From: Edolisoma coerulescens
Lineage: Eukaryota; Chordata; Aves; Passeriformes; Campephagidae
Assembly (NCBI GenBank): GCA_013397115.1
Contig: VWZW01002606.1
Coordinates: 49,781 to 113,780, forward strand
Reading direction: 5' to 3'
DNA length: 64,000 bases
Part shown: positions 1 to 13,688 of the stretch, piece by piece
Position numbering within the stretch: position 1 is the stretch's first letter
How the letters are laid out: the number at the start of each line of letters is the position of its first letter
Notes under the pieces: model-generated
Told to the model about the DNA's origin: nothing
The model's database searches: none
The model's input: the letters and a program-made list of their open reading frames with translations, nothing else
Made by a program: the position numbers and the translations under genes

Positions 1-3000
1 GTTTGACTCTATCAACATTTTGTGCATGGCTGTTGAGGGAAAATAAAATAAATAAGGGCACCAAGGAGTAAATGCTGTCCTGTTAAATTGTGTGGATCTC
101 TGTGAAGAGACTACATACCTTCCACATTTTTTATTTCTGGAACAACCATTGCTTTCGGCTGTGGAAAAGCTTGTTAAAGAAAATGTAAGTTTATAAGATT
201 ACCTTTACGTAGAAAATGCATTGCTGAATTTACTAATCCTGGTCTTTCTCCAATGAACACATCTGGTTAGACTTCAATTTATTGAGTTTGGATCAAAAGG
301 AGCCACGTGCCTATCTTAACCCCATAATTACTTCTTTCACACTAGTTCTTGTAGTTTTTTGATACTACACAGAATTCATTAAAGAGCTACCTATGCCCAA
401 GAAACTCTTTAAATTATTGTGACATTTCTAGCTTACTTTGGGAATGCAAATGTAAAAACTGTTCTTCTGGAAAATTCCTGGGAAATTGGGTTTTTACAGG
501 CAAGAGAAACATTAAAGTATGTTTAAAAATACCAACAACTTAAAGCAAAACAGCTGGTTAACAAACAAAGCTACTGGTTTTCTATGTGATATAAGCAGCT
601 ATTTTTCACTGTTGGAAGAATAGCAGGAAATCTTGTAAGGGAGAATGCAAAGTAGTGGAGGAAGATAATCCCTGTGCTTTTCTGGAAGAGGTGGTATGAT
701 CCACAAGACTACATGACATTAGAAACATCAAAGAGAGCCCTGCACACTATGAAGGAGTGGAAATGTGGTCATGATCACTGCTATCCTTAAATAATAGCTA
801 GTAAAACAAACCCTCTGAAAAACAAACAAACAAAAAAAACCCTCCACAAACTCCAAACTCCTTAATTGCGTATATTTGTGATGGAATGGGTGATAAAAAT
901 ATGTGGGCTTAAAATATACAAATATTTCACTTATGCTTCCCTTTTTCCTTTTACTTACTGTATGTCTGATGAATTCTCCTGCATGGCAAATCGAGTTGTT
1001 TGTAGTTGCATCCTCAATGCATTGTCTTTATTATTGTTTATTTGTGTCACTGGTCACAAAGGGGTTTATGTGGCATAAGGATGTCCATTCTAGACTGCCT
1101 ATAATGAAGGATAGAAAAACTGTTTGGACTTGTGTGTGACCTCATGTGCTAACTTGACAGACTCTGCTAGGTACACAAGGTCCTCAATCCAAATGGAACA
1201 CGGCAGAACTCCGTGGGTTGTTAGTTAAATGAAAGCCTGTTCCAGACCTTGCTGAATGATATTGTCTTATCAACATGTAATTCTAGTATGCTGGAGGCAC
1301 AAAATGGAAGGACTAAGAAAAGCCATTGAAAAAATGGATCTCTACAAGCTGCCTGCAATTTTTGATAGATTTGATCTCAAGAAACTCTAGCAAAACTGAG
1401 CACTAAAAGAGTTGCAGTTTGCAAATAAACTGGCATTTAATTGTTTTGCAGCCGGTAAGTGTCTATGTTTTGAGCATGACTCATTTCCTATTTGTGATTC
1501 CCTTTCACGACAGTAGCTACTTTTCTTATTGCTGCTACTGACTTGGACTATTAAAGTCTGTATTTCCTCTTATCTGTGTGACTAAGTGGATCTCAGAAGG
1601 TTTGTAGGATACATGTAGCTCAGAGCTTCATCTTGTACAGGGCAGGCTATCAATTACAGCTCAAGTTGCTAGAACTGTGGTAGTTCAAGAGAAAACGTGG
1701 TTTTCTCGTTGAGAACAGAGAATGAAATGGAAACGCTTTGGGACTTCAAAACGCGTTGCATTTGGCTTTGTAGTGGGCATAGAGTTGTAAAGGAGTGATA
1801 TAGTTTTATGACTCTTCTATACTTTTGTTTTAAAATTGCCTATCTTCACTGGAACCTTTTTGATGATTACTAGTTAAGAAAGTTTCTTTAGTATACATAG
1901 GTAGTAAACCCAATACTGACAGAGCCTCAGGTGTCATCTCCAAAAGCTGTATTGTTTTAATTTAAACAACTTTTGTAGGTTTGACTGATACATTCAGTAG
2001 AAAATGGCTGTTAGTTGAGAAGTTCGGGAGCGCCCTTGGCTTTCTCATGTCAATGCATAGCTGATCCCTTGTGTCTCTCAGGAGGTGCTTCGCTGCTGGA
2101 CCATTCTACTTCCAGCTCTCTAGGGATGATTGTGCTGCCACTAAAGATCTTCTCTCCTTCAATGGTGGTAAAACTATTAAGAGCGGATGAGTACCTTGTG
2201 TGACAACTGTCTGTCAGTTTTGCTGGAGTACAAGGAAGCAAAGTTTAAATCTGATTAGCTTTTTTTTTCTTTCTTTTGTAAAAGGATTTGGGTTTTTTTG
2301 GTATCAGAAATGGTGAGAAAATGGAATGTGGTGCTAAGAGGAAAAGAAGCAGAATTTGCAAAAGGGTATAGAATTAGAAAAGACTAAGAAAACAAATGGG
2401 TTTTGAGGCTTTAGAAGTGTCTCCTTAATATCTGGGCCTGCAGCTGAAATGTAGAATTTTCTCATGGAAACTGCACTCATTTGATGGTGTTCAGAAGACT
2501 GGGGGAATGGGCTTAAGAGGTGCTGTGATCAAGGCAGTAACTCTGGGGAAACATTGTTTCCCTTTTCTGGTAACTGCCCTGGTTGTTTCCTGGTTATGTG
2601 GGCTCTCCTAATACTTAAGATAGATTTATTAGTGTATAGGATGAGAATTTTATAGAGACACCAAAGCACATTGTGCCTGCAGATTTACGCAGGATCAAAA
2701 CACATCTTCCTTGATTTATCACAAAGATGTAATGGTGATCATGTTGAAAGCCCTTTGAAGAATTCCTGCATTTATTAAAGAAGCACTGTCTGGTTTCTTA
2801 CCCCACTGGGCTGCCTGTTGCTACCAGTCTCTGTTGTCTGTGTGCAGAGTGGATGCTCTAATAGCTGCAGACACCATCAGCAGTGCTGGCACATGATTAA
2901 ACTAGACATAGCATTTATATTTTTCAGAGATCTTTTTCTTGGTGGCGCTATGGTTGTTTTAAGCAGTTTCATGTAAGTCATAATATTAATTCTTAATGGA

Positions 3001-5599
3001 TCCAGACATAGCATATAGGAAAGATGGGGATGAGAAGTAACAGGCTTTGCATAAAGGTGTGTAAGTGAGGAGCTAGTGTTTGTACAGATAGGTTTGGAAA
3101 AAATCACTGACTTTTCAACAGAAATTGCGCAATTGTGCTTTATTCGTTGCTGAGTTCTGTAGCCAAAAATTTGCATTTTTGTAGGTTTGCTTCCGGTCTT
3201 TGTCTGCCATGCATCACTGTTGCTTTTAAAGATACTCTGGGCTGCTGATCTCACACAAACTTAATCTCTAGTGCTCAGCTATTTCAGTCAAGGTCTGTGG
3301 TCATGTTTGTTTCTTCCTCTATAGCTGTTTGATCTCATCTGAGGGGGTTGCATGTATTGAAGTCTTTTCTTTTTGATTCATAATACTCCAGCTTTTTTCT
3401 AGAGATAGGGTAGCAAAGCATTTGGTCTCAGTCACATGAGATGTAGAGATGGTGTCACCTTGATCATACGCTTTCTTCTGAAAGTTGTCTGCCTGTGAAT
3501 TAATATCTCTATATAAAAGTTTGGCTGGTAGTGTTACAGGATAGAGATAACACTTGAAGCAGAGACTGCTTTCCCAGCAACAACAGGTATGAAAACTTGG
3601 TCATAATTATCTAGAATTTCACAGGGTTTGGACCACTTGGCAGACAAGGGGAATACTGAACTGTTCCAGCCTGTAATAGAAAGTTTATCATCACTCCAAG
3701 AGTAAAGCTGCTGTGTAGTTTTACCAGGAATGATGACTGTGGTGAGATTCATTGCTAAGAGCAAGAGCAGAGTTGATGTCTTTGTTTTTGTTCCTGTTAC
3801 TTATTTTACATAACTTTATTTTACCCTTTTGTGGAGCCAACTGGAGAAACTGTTAGGCCCAGCCAGATGCAGTCATAACATGTGTGCAGCCTTAAAAGGC
3901 TGTGGGATAGGTGGGGTGATCGTGAAGCACAGACAGGTTTATTTACAAGAAGCATGCTTTCCAGAACAGTTCTGTTTTCCAAAACTGGGCCAAGTCCACT
4001 CATAATCTATTAGGACAGCCTGCCTTCCCTCCAGCAGAGCAAAATAAATGTGTTTTGATAAATAAATACAAATTAAAAAAAGTAAGTAGTGTTTTCTGTT
4101 GTCTTTTTCTGTAAAGTAATCAATCATCTCTTTTTGGATAAATTCTGTCTGGCACTGAGTAGAGCTGATGTCTCACCTTGAAAAACAAGCCAGGGAGAAG
4201 AGAAGCTGCATTTTTTCCTGCATAGCTCATATGGGCAAGGGAAGAGCAGGTCAGTTGCATAACTCTTTTCATCACCTCTTAAGTAAAGGGATTTAGGCAT
4301 ACCAGAAGCAGTATTAGGAGTCAGTGGCATCTTTGAGCTGAACATTAACTGTATCAAGTTTTAAATACTGTTAATGACCATGGAGTTATCTTTGGCTTTT
4401 TCAAAGGTTTTTGCAAGGTTCACCAAGAACAAGGAAGATTATCTTTCAGGGGTCATCTTATAGTCCAGTTCAAAACTGTCCTGCACGATATGACCAAAAT
4501 CAAGCAGCCAAATATGCCTCCTTTCAGGGGGGGACCCATGCTGCAAGTAGTTAAGTGCTGTGAGATCTGTAAGGGCTGGTAGTGCAGCTAAGTGGGAGAG
4601 CAAGTTGTATCAGATACTGTTCTGTTAACTGTTTGGGAGCTTTTTACTGGACAGTGTAGCTAGAGAGCTGTGCGGTAGCCCAAAGGTGCTTGTGTCTTGA
4701 GGCCACTGGGAGGTTTTCAGCTGTGAGCTGAAGGCAGAGGTTTTGTCCAGAAGGCCTCCTCTGCCCATCCTCACAGGTTTTTAAAGAAATTACTTTTTTT
4801 CTCCCCCTCTTCTCACATTGCTAGGTGATATAATTGGGTGAATGATTATCTCCTTCTTTATAGTTGGAGAGTGTCTTTGAATGTTTTCTGCTCCGTACAG
4901 AGCTTATCCATCATAAAATCTATGAAAAAAAATCCCATTTAAAGTCTTAACAAGGTAATTGATTTTATTGAAGTTCACTGTTGCTCTTTGACTTTTGCTA
5001 TTATGTATGAAAAAAGCCAAATACATTGTTTATGGCCCAGGCAGAAGCTTGGTTGCTGTGGTGAAGTAGCTGTCAAAGTGCCTGGCTAATCATATTTACG
5101 AATCCAAGTAGAGATTCTGTAGTCCCCAAATGAAATAAATGGCATTTTTAATGAGACTCAGTTAGTAGACCTACAGCACAGTAGCTAATTAAATTAAATT
5201 CTGCTTTTCCTCCCTTTTTTAAACTGTAGTGTACCTTGCTAAACCCTAAAAGCATGCAAATCTTTAATCTTGAGCCCTTTGATGAACTTGTGCCTGTGAT
5301 ATGTTCTGTAATGGCAAAGAAATATGATTTATTTTTCAAGTAGAGTATCTCAAAAAAGCATATCTCTCAAGTTTTGGTAGAGTTGAAAATTACTTTTACT
5401 GCATGCAGACTTTTAATGAAGCATGACACTTCACTGTTGCTTTTAGATGTTCAGTCACAGGCATATGCCTGGCTTCACCACCTGCCCACTGATGTATTTC
5501 TGTCTGATATTGTAGTTTCTCAAAAAGAGATTACATTTGCAAATAAAAGCTTTTGGAGACTCAGGAGAGGCAGATTTAGGCCTGGACAGGGCATGGTAC
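1..5599. other. Intronic DNA, no gene recognised
   Basis: AT-rich unique sequence, inferred to be ITGA9 intron. The longest open frame is a 125-codon one on the - strand (2877-3254) with no recognisable motif and no coding-like composition. An A-rich tract with AAAC units lies at about 803-845. I see no repeat family that I can name here. Confidence 0.6.
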
Positions 5600-6003
5600 T
5601 TTTAGGGAGGAGGTTCATCAGAGGGCTGGAGTGCCTCTCCTACAAAGGCTGAAAGGTTTGGGGTTATTCAGCCTGGAGAAGAGATGGCTCCAGGGACACC
5701 TCATTGCAGCCTTCCAGGACTTGAAGAGGGCTTACAAAAACGAGGGTGTGACTTTTTTTAAACTAATAGAGAGTAGGTTTCTATCAGAGGTTAGGAAGAT
5801 CTTTATTCAGAGAGTGGTGATGCACTGGAACAGTTTGGCCAGAGAAGTTGTGGATGCCCTGTCCCTGGAAGTGTTTAAGGCCAGGCTGGATGGGGCTCTG
5901 AGCAACTTGGTCAAGTGAAAGGTGTCCCTGCCTGTGGGGTATGTGAGGGCTGAAATTAGATGATCTTTAAGGTCCTTTCCATCCCAAGCCTTTCCATGAT
6001 TCT
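5600..6003 (+). mobile_element. CR1 LINE, 3'-truncated copy (end of ORF2 plus 3' UTR)
   Basis: The copy carries the C-terminal end of the CR1 ORF2 protein and the CR1 tail. Frame 5631-5918 shows the family's closing pattern: LGLFSLEKRW, LIAAFQDLKRAYK, then HWNSLAREVVDALSLEVFKA. The tail reads GATGATCTTTAAGGTCCTTTCC and finishes with CATGATTCTTTG, the CR1 3' octamer. The upstream part (RGLECLSYKG) is in another frame, and a block before 5765 is missing compared with complete copies. It is therefore a dead 5'-truncated insertion, typical of CR1. The short open frame is a relic and not a gene. Confidence 0.92.
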
Positions 6004-9000
6004 TTGACACCAGAGTCCACAGTTTTGAGAGGCTGTCCATGGGACTTTTATCTGAAAGAAGTAATTGCATTTCCCAGTGATGGCACTTTAGGAACTGAAT
6101 GGCCAATCAGAGATAAAGCTAGCTTTCTGCTAGGAAAAAATAATTTTGAAAGGCGGGTAATGATGGAAAGGAATATTTTTGCTTTCTCTGGGACTCCTGG
6201 TTAACCAAAGAGTTTTTTTTCTCAGGTGGAAAGAAGCAGCAGAGAAGGCAACACTACTGTTTCTGAAACTTTCTAACATGTTTTTTGTAGAGTTATATAA
6301 ACTAAATACATGATGACAAATTGTGCTGTGAAAGTTTATTACTTCTTCTTTGGGACAAATTTATATTTAAGAGGAATACACTTAATGCTAGAGTATTGCT
6401 GCAGAAAACTGCAGTAGAGAACAGCTTGTTTGTCTTTCCTGTTTAGAACACACGGAAGAATATCAGAATGTGCGCTAATCTTGAACATGCGCACACACAC
6501 ATGCACATGGTCACCATATCCTGTCCAGACTGGAGAGTGCCTGAAATTATTACCCTTTCATTTTGCTGCCCTTAGGAAAGAATGACCAGGGCACTTCACT
6601 GGAAGCAAATTCTGATAGAAAACTCTCTAGTCTAAAGAGAAAACAATTTTGTTGGCTGTGGCTTCTGGGTATGTTCCAAACCTATAACCTCCTCTTAGTC
6701 AGAACAGAGGCTCCTGGGAGACTCTTACACATGCTGTGTTTAGATCGGATGGCAACACATAGCGCTAATCCAGTGCCCTAGTTCATACCAAAATTGCCTG
6801 TCAATATGGTTGAAGAAATGTGGGAATAATAGGTTGCAGCATAGAGCTGCTTTGGCACAAAATGCCTTTTCTCCCTTTCTCTGATAAGGAGATACTCACT
6901 ACATAACTTCAGATATGGAACTGAATTAATCTTGAACTCCTAAGGTCCAGAAACTGAGGAAAGGTGCATACTCTGTCATGTTACCCTCATCCCCACATAC
7001 TCACCAGCACTTATATAAGCAACAGGGTAGCTGCAGTTGGTGTGGTTGTGCTGGTGATCGGAAGTTAAATCCCTCATCATAGACTTCCAGTTTGTTGCAC
7101 ATTTTTATTTGTCAATTCACCTTATAGAGCTCTGTGACCTCTCCTGGAATCCTACTTACTTTAGGGAATGTTTAGTATTTTGTAATGTCCTCCATTAGCT
7201 GTTCTCCAGGGATTTGAAATGGATATTTATCCAGGAATTCAAATTATTTTCCCCTTGCCCACCATATCTTTGACCTGATGGCATATGCTTAAGCTTGTTT
7301 CCCGACTTTATACTGGGTGTTCTTATGGATTGGATGCATTAGGCAAACTAGGTTGTTACGATTTTACAATGGCCTTTTCTCCCATCAAATGTTTATGTCA
7401 CCAAGTGACCTCTATGCTTGTTTTCAGTGGTCACTTTTGCTTGGAAAAAATGGTTGTATTTGAAAAAAAGCATATTTGTGAAAGCTATCCTCAAAGCAGT
7501 GAAGTAGCCAAATTTTAGGAATATATGCAATCTTGATTTGAGGGTTTATTTCATCCATTGGTATCCTCTGACTGGCTCAGTGTAATATGCCACTTGTTTT
7601 CATCTTGTGTTAACATTTGTATTGCTGCATATGGATTCCACAGCTTCAAAAGAAGAATCTTCAGAAGGAGTTACTGTAAAAGCTGCATAGAACATATTTA
7701 ACTGATGGATTCTTAAGCAAAAGTGCAGTGTTCCTGCATGAGAGAAATTTCTCTGATCAAATTCCACTCAGAACATCATGTAGCGACTTCAGCGTTGCAA
7801 AGAAAGTTTCACCAGAGGATCTTCTAATCTGTCTGTATTGTCAAGTTATTGACCACATTTTCTGCCTAAGTTGCATGTGTTGGTGTTTGTGATTTCTCAT
7901 ATGTAGCACAGGAAGTTTCTTGTAAAAAAGTCTTCCTTGAAAGTATTTGTAAACATCTATCTCCTTTGTGAAAAACTGAAAAATACTTAATAATGAATGG
8001 CTTTTGCATGCTTTTTATGCAAACTGGTTTATTTCCATCTTGTTCTGGTTATTTTTAATCTCCATTTATGAATGGGCTTTAAGGCCCTGGATATGTTGTA
8101 CTCTATATTATCTGAACATGCTTAATACCATAAGGGTAAGACTGGGTGATAGCCTGACTGTAACAGCAAAATACAACAAAAAAGGGAGAGAATCTTTTCA
8201 TAGTTTATATTGCCCTTTTAAAAAAATTTTATGGCCTGGGAGAAGGCCCAGGTCTGGTGTTAAATTCTAGAGTGAAAAGTGAAAAGTTAGTGGTTAGTCT
8301 AAGGGAATCTAATGTGAGAGTAAAGTAAATTTACTACTTCCTTCTTGGATGACAAAGTAAGTTGAAAATGCAACTGGTTAATCTTGTCATGACTTGGTAA
8401 CTTTCATCCTATTAGCAGACTTACAGCTGCTCATTTGGCAAGATTGACTAAAAGGGAGCAGACATTAATAACTTTAGTGAGAAGAAAAGAGAGTAAAAAT
8501 AGAAACAACTAACAATGAATGTAAGTTGAAACAGGTTGTCATAAATTTATACCTTCTTTTATGTGTTTTTGGCCTGCTAGGATCTAGATAGTAGCAAGTG
8601 AAATATACCATTAGCCGTAAAAAGCAGTTTTAGTAAAGACAAAGTGTATAGGGACAATGGTATGATGAAAAGGCTTTAAAATCCCTTTCTTGTAAGAGAC
8701 TAAGCTCTATCACTTGGCATGCAAATCTGGCTTGTGTGCTCTTACTCAATGAGCTGGAAAGGATGCCAAAATCAAAAAGCCAGAAACCTTGTCATATTAA
8801 GGAAAGTTTCCTCTCTGACCTTCCAGGAGCCACTGGCAGTTACATTCCCACCACTCCAGACTTTTGCTGCTACAACCAAAGCCCCTTCACAGTGGGGTGG
8901 CCCTGCTTGACTCCCCACACACACACCACTCTCATGCAATCAGGCAGGTTTCCCTCACAGTCTTGATGGAAGGTTTCCCATAGCTGAGTCTCAGACATCT

Positions 9001-12000
9001 GGTTCTTTAAGTAATTTAATCATGGTGCAGCAACATAACGGCACAAGCTGGGTGCCTCAGGTGTGGGGGGACCCTGAACAAAGGAATCGCTAGGGTTTTG
9101 TACCATTGCAATCTGTCTACCAGCCTGTCACATGCTTTTCACACCTCTTACACTTGCCTTTTGGTCCAGTGGTGATATTTAGTCTGAGACCTTGTTGTTC
9201 ATTGAGTTCTATATATGTCCCTCCATGGCCAGCACTGCAGTCCCTGTGCCCTTTGTTAGGCAAAGGGTCCTAACAAAGGGCTGCTGCCAGTTCATGGCCT
9301 CTTGGCTGGGACTTGTGCCATTTCCCCCCACCCAGGACACAACTGAGCTACCTGCTCGAGATGTACTCCTCAACAGGAAGATACCCTGAATGTTTTTAGG
9401 AAGTGTTGAGGTTTTCAGTCCTTATATAATATATATAAATAAATGTGCCAAGTGTTCCTGCAAGTGCAGAAGCAGCAACAGATTTGGGGTGGCATGACCT
9501 GGAAGCTTTGATTTTTGCTCTATGAATTCTGCAATGTCTTCTAGGTACAAAGTTCAAAGAGAAAAACTGTAAAGAGGAGCCCTTTTTGTTATTGCTTACT
9601 CATAAGTATTTTCTTCAGAGAAAACAGAAGAACTGAGTGGTTACATGCAACTATAATAGCTACTAACTACTTTTAAATCATTAAGTGGATCACTGAGTGG
9701 TTTGGAATCATTCTGTCAGGTATATGCCACCAGGAGAAACCACTGCTATGGGCCCTAGTAAAGGATAAACTCTGACAAATTCATACAGTAACAAACCAAT
9801 TTTTTTAATGAGAAAATATTACCTCTGCAAAAGAGAGTAAGTTCAATGCCCATTTGTGGTGCATGACCCCCCATGACAGAAGCTGCTGGTTTGCCCCCAT
9901 TCATGAGCTCTGCAATGCACAGTGAAGGGAAGGCTTGAGCCCTCCAACTGTAATTGGCAACCCACAAACTCCCTGTGACTTGAACACTTCAGTGGGCACC
10001 AACCCATCCAGTGCCTGATTGCAGGAAGGCAGCTGAAGGAAGTGGTTTCTATTTTCTTGTGATGCCTGTGTGACTGTTTCCATGAAAGCTGCCTCTGTTT
10101 GCTCTCAAATTGCAGCAGCAAAAATCATAAGTGAACTTAGAGAAGCTGAGCCCTGGAGCACAACCAGGTTTGAGAGCCTGATCCGCAGTCTTTACTGTGA
10201 CAACACAAAACCTGCAACCCAGCCCTGGCAATAAAAATCGATGGCAAAAACTAATGCAAGCTTCAGTAAGGGATAAGGATCTTGCCTGGGGACCCTACTC
10301 ACTTGAGAAAGCATTTTTAAAGCCTTTCCTGAATCTAATAAGTATTTCTGGCATGGAGGAATGGATGAGTGTTTAACGCAATTGGGATGGTGCTTCTACC
10401 TCTGGTATTTTCATTCCTGCTAAATGCACTGGGGCAGGGTGTGCTGTCTGTATCTCTGCTTGACCTATACATATACAGTCAATTCTGCAAAATGCCTGCC
10501 TGAAATGGAGATACTGCATACAAGTGTGCTGTGACACTGGTTTTAATTTGTCCCTTCCTAGAACTTGGACAAATGCCAGAATTTATTTTTAATATTTTTG
10601 TATTTTGTATAAGCTACATAAATATTTGTGATGGCTCTTTTTTCTTTCCTTATTGTTTCAAGAACAGTCTTTATTTTGCCCTGCATTGTTGCTGTTGGTC
10701 TTTTTTGACTTTGTCTCTCTCTCTCCCCTTCCCCTTCTTTTGTAACAAAATGATCTAATGTCCTGTGTTGGTTGAAGGCTGTTAGGTTCAACACAAAGTT
10801 GCTTGCTTCAGGGAACAAGCAGAATATCTTTACAGGGCTTCTGTGTTCCCCTTCTGCCTACCAAGAGGGCTGTCTGGAAATCTAATGTTCCTGACTTCAT
10901 AATCTGTATATATCTTATTTTGGTGTTAGTGCTGTCTTTTTTGTCTTTAAAAGAATATTCCTGAGTGTGGTTTTGGAAAGCTGCATGGTGGGCAGCCAGT
11001 TTAACACTTAATATGTATGCATTATTACTGTTAGTCTCTTCTAAGCATTTACCTTACTCCTGTCCCTAATTCTTTTTTGCAGCAATTCTGGTATTGTCAG
11101 CCTTGAAAATCTTGCAAAGGCAATAAAGGTAAAATGCTACTTAATAAGGTTCTGTAGGTCTCCTATTATTGCTTTTCTGACTGACTATCTGCACTGTTTG
11201 GGAGTCGCTGCTCCCACATAAGCCAGAGACAGAGAAACCACCACGATTCATCTTTGACTTCATCCAAAAAGTCAGTGGGATTATTGAAGTGCAACAGCTC
11301 ATCTGCTTTTCATGTTGATATTTCCGAAGACCTAATTGTCTGTTTAATGAGTGATTGCATCGGTCCAGGATTTTGGGTTGTGAGCTGTTGTGATCAGGGA
11401 CCACCTCTGGTACAGTCCTGTGTGTAAACCACAGCAGTGCTCATGGCTTATAAACAGCCAGGGGGACAGTCACCATGATGGATGAGGAAATTGTAAGGTT
11501 TGGATGTTTGAAGGGTTGTTTTCTTAAAATAGACATCCCCAGTATAATCCAAAAGAGCATATAAGGTGTCTAAATCTTTTGAGAAAGCAAAGTTTAGACT
11601 GGACATCTTAGGAGAGGTTTTCCTCTCTTGTACTTCCGAGTTCTGGCTTGCCTGCAGATGCATTGTTGGAGTGTTTCTGAGAATGTATGTAGGTACTGTT
11701 GTCCTACTAGTTCTAGTCAGAATCAAGAAAAAAAAGTCAGAAATAATTCATATCTTATTTAAAAAAAGAAAAATCCAAAGCTTGAAAAGGCTTATGTGAA
11801 TGTATATGTGCTATAGTTGATACAGCTGCAGTCTTTGCCATCTGAACAATGCAGCGTTCTGAGGTGGCTGAGAAGCAGGAAATGAAGGTGTGAAGAAGAA
11901 ATGAAGACCATCAGTTGTGTGCATATATAGGTATCATATGCTTCTAATGTCAAGTTGCAAGGACTGTTTAAATGAACTTAGGATCTGATGATGTGTTTTA

Positions 12001-13683
12001 GGTGTCATATTTCTCTCATCTTCCTTTATTTTCCTTTCCAGCTTGATTTTTTTCCTACTTAGAGATGTGTTACGTGTGTGTTAGAGGGAAATATAGTCAG
12101 CCAGATGTTTATGCTTTGTGATGTATTTTGCAAAGGACAAAATATGAAAGAATGATACCTGGGAGTCTTCAGAACAAAACAGATGTTGTTTAGCTTGTTG
12201 GTTTTTCTGCTACTAAATTGCTTCTTGTTCTGCTGCACTCCTTCCTCCAGTGCCAGGCTGGATAATAGGTGTAGGCCATGAGACAAGTGTTTGTAGCAGT
12301 TTGCCAACAGCTCAGCATTAAAAGGAGCCTGATTTATGATCCTTGGAGAGGTTAGCTTAGATTGCCAAGATCTGGCAAGCTTACTGACAAACTTACACTC
12401 CACCTAGGAGCTTATTGGTCTATGCTGGACCTTCAGCTGACTCTTTGGCAGATGAATTTACCAAACCTCTATTGCAAAGCACTTTTCTTTTAAAACCTTT
12501 CTGTCAGTTGATAACTATCAAAACTCTGTCTGTAACTACAGGTTCCATTGTTTTAAGTGAGTGTGCTAATTTCCCTCATAGTTACTTAGCCAATAATAAC
12601 ATAGTTAAGGAGCAATATGACCAGGTTTTGCTCGTTTGTGTACCACTTGTAAATTTTAACAGATGGAATATTCTTATTCAGTTTTGTCTTCACCATTGAT
12701 CTGTTCTCCACCTTCAGAAAAATTTTTTCTTTTGAGATGTTGGAGGAACTTACTTTTGTGGATGCATATTACTGAAGGTGGGTATGCAATACAGGACTAC
12801 ATCAAGCTGTGGGCTGCAAATAATTATTTTATGTACACGGTAAACAGAAATGATGAAAGTCTTCATTGATAAGACTGATGCACTGGACAGATGGATGAAA
12901 CTAACTCAAATTATGCAAGTTAGTTTCATGCCCATGGGAAAGGACTTCGGGTCAGAAAGTGTCTGTACAAACAAATCTCTATTTTTACTTTAGTATTATT
13001 TCCACAAATTTGCTACTATTTTGACTAATATTTACAAATTTTAGTATGCATTTTCAGCTTATCCTTCATTTCATACAGACCACAGACTTCTAAGTAATGA
13101 GTGGGAATAAACTCCAGTCACTTGCATAACTAAGCCTTTACTGTTCTCTTTTTCTCTTACATTGGAGCAGATTTGTTCATATGAAGAGAGAGGGAATGGT
13201 GTTATTTTTATATTTTTCATGTTATTTTTCTATGTATATTAATGTATATGTATATTTAAGGTGTAATGCCTATTTAAATAAATCACCCCTAATCAAAATT
13301 TCTTTGAAAAACAAAGCTTGTTTAGAAGGAATTTTATAAGACATCTTCTCTAGGAAAGGAGAAACAGTACTGGTATATTATAGTAGCATCTAAAAATGCC
13401 TAACAAGACACGAACTTTTACTGCACTAGTCATGAACAAAAAGACATTTAGGAACAGGCCTTTACCCTTTGCATGTGATAATCTGTCCGAACTGCTCTTG
13501 CTCTGCTTGCTTGAGAATTGTTACTGAATAATCCAAAGAAGGAAAAGTCACTGAAGGAAATGAGAGATGCCTGCAGCTCGTGCATGTATCTTTCCTACTT
13601 ATCTCAAATAGATCTCTTTCAAGCCTAGTTTTCATAAACACAATTGCAAGGAGTAAAGGGATTCCTACTTATCCATGATTTTT
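6004..13683. other. Intronic DNA, no gene recognised
   Basis: Unique, mostly AT-rich sequence with open frames below 115 codons and no family I recognise. It holds a short CA-rich tract at about 6489-6508, a CT-rich tract at about 10711-10740 and a perfect hairpin at 9248-9281 (listed separately). Confidence 0.55.
9248..9281. repeat. Perfect 13-bp inverted repeat with 8-nt loop
   Basis: Arm GCCCTTTGTTAGG (9248-9260) and its exact reverse complement CCTAACAAAGGGC (9269-9281) enclose the loop CAAAGGGT. No transcription unit or element boundary was recognised around it. Confidence 0.85.
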
Positions 13684-13688
13684 ACCAG

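Noticed and set aside
2877..3254. 125-codon minus-strand open frame
   Set aside because: No start context, domain, repeat or splice support; the length is within chance expectation for the window.
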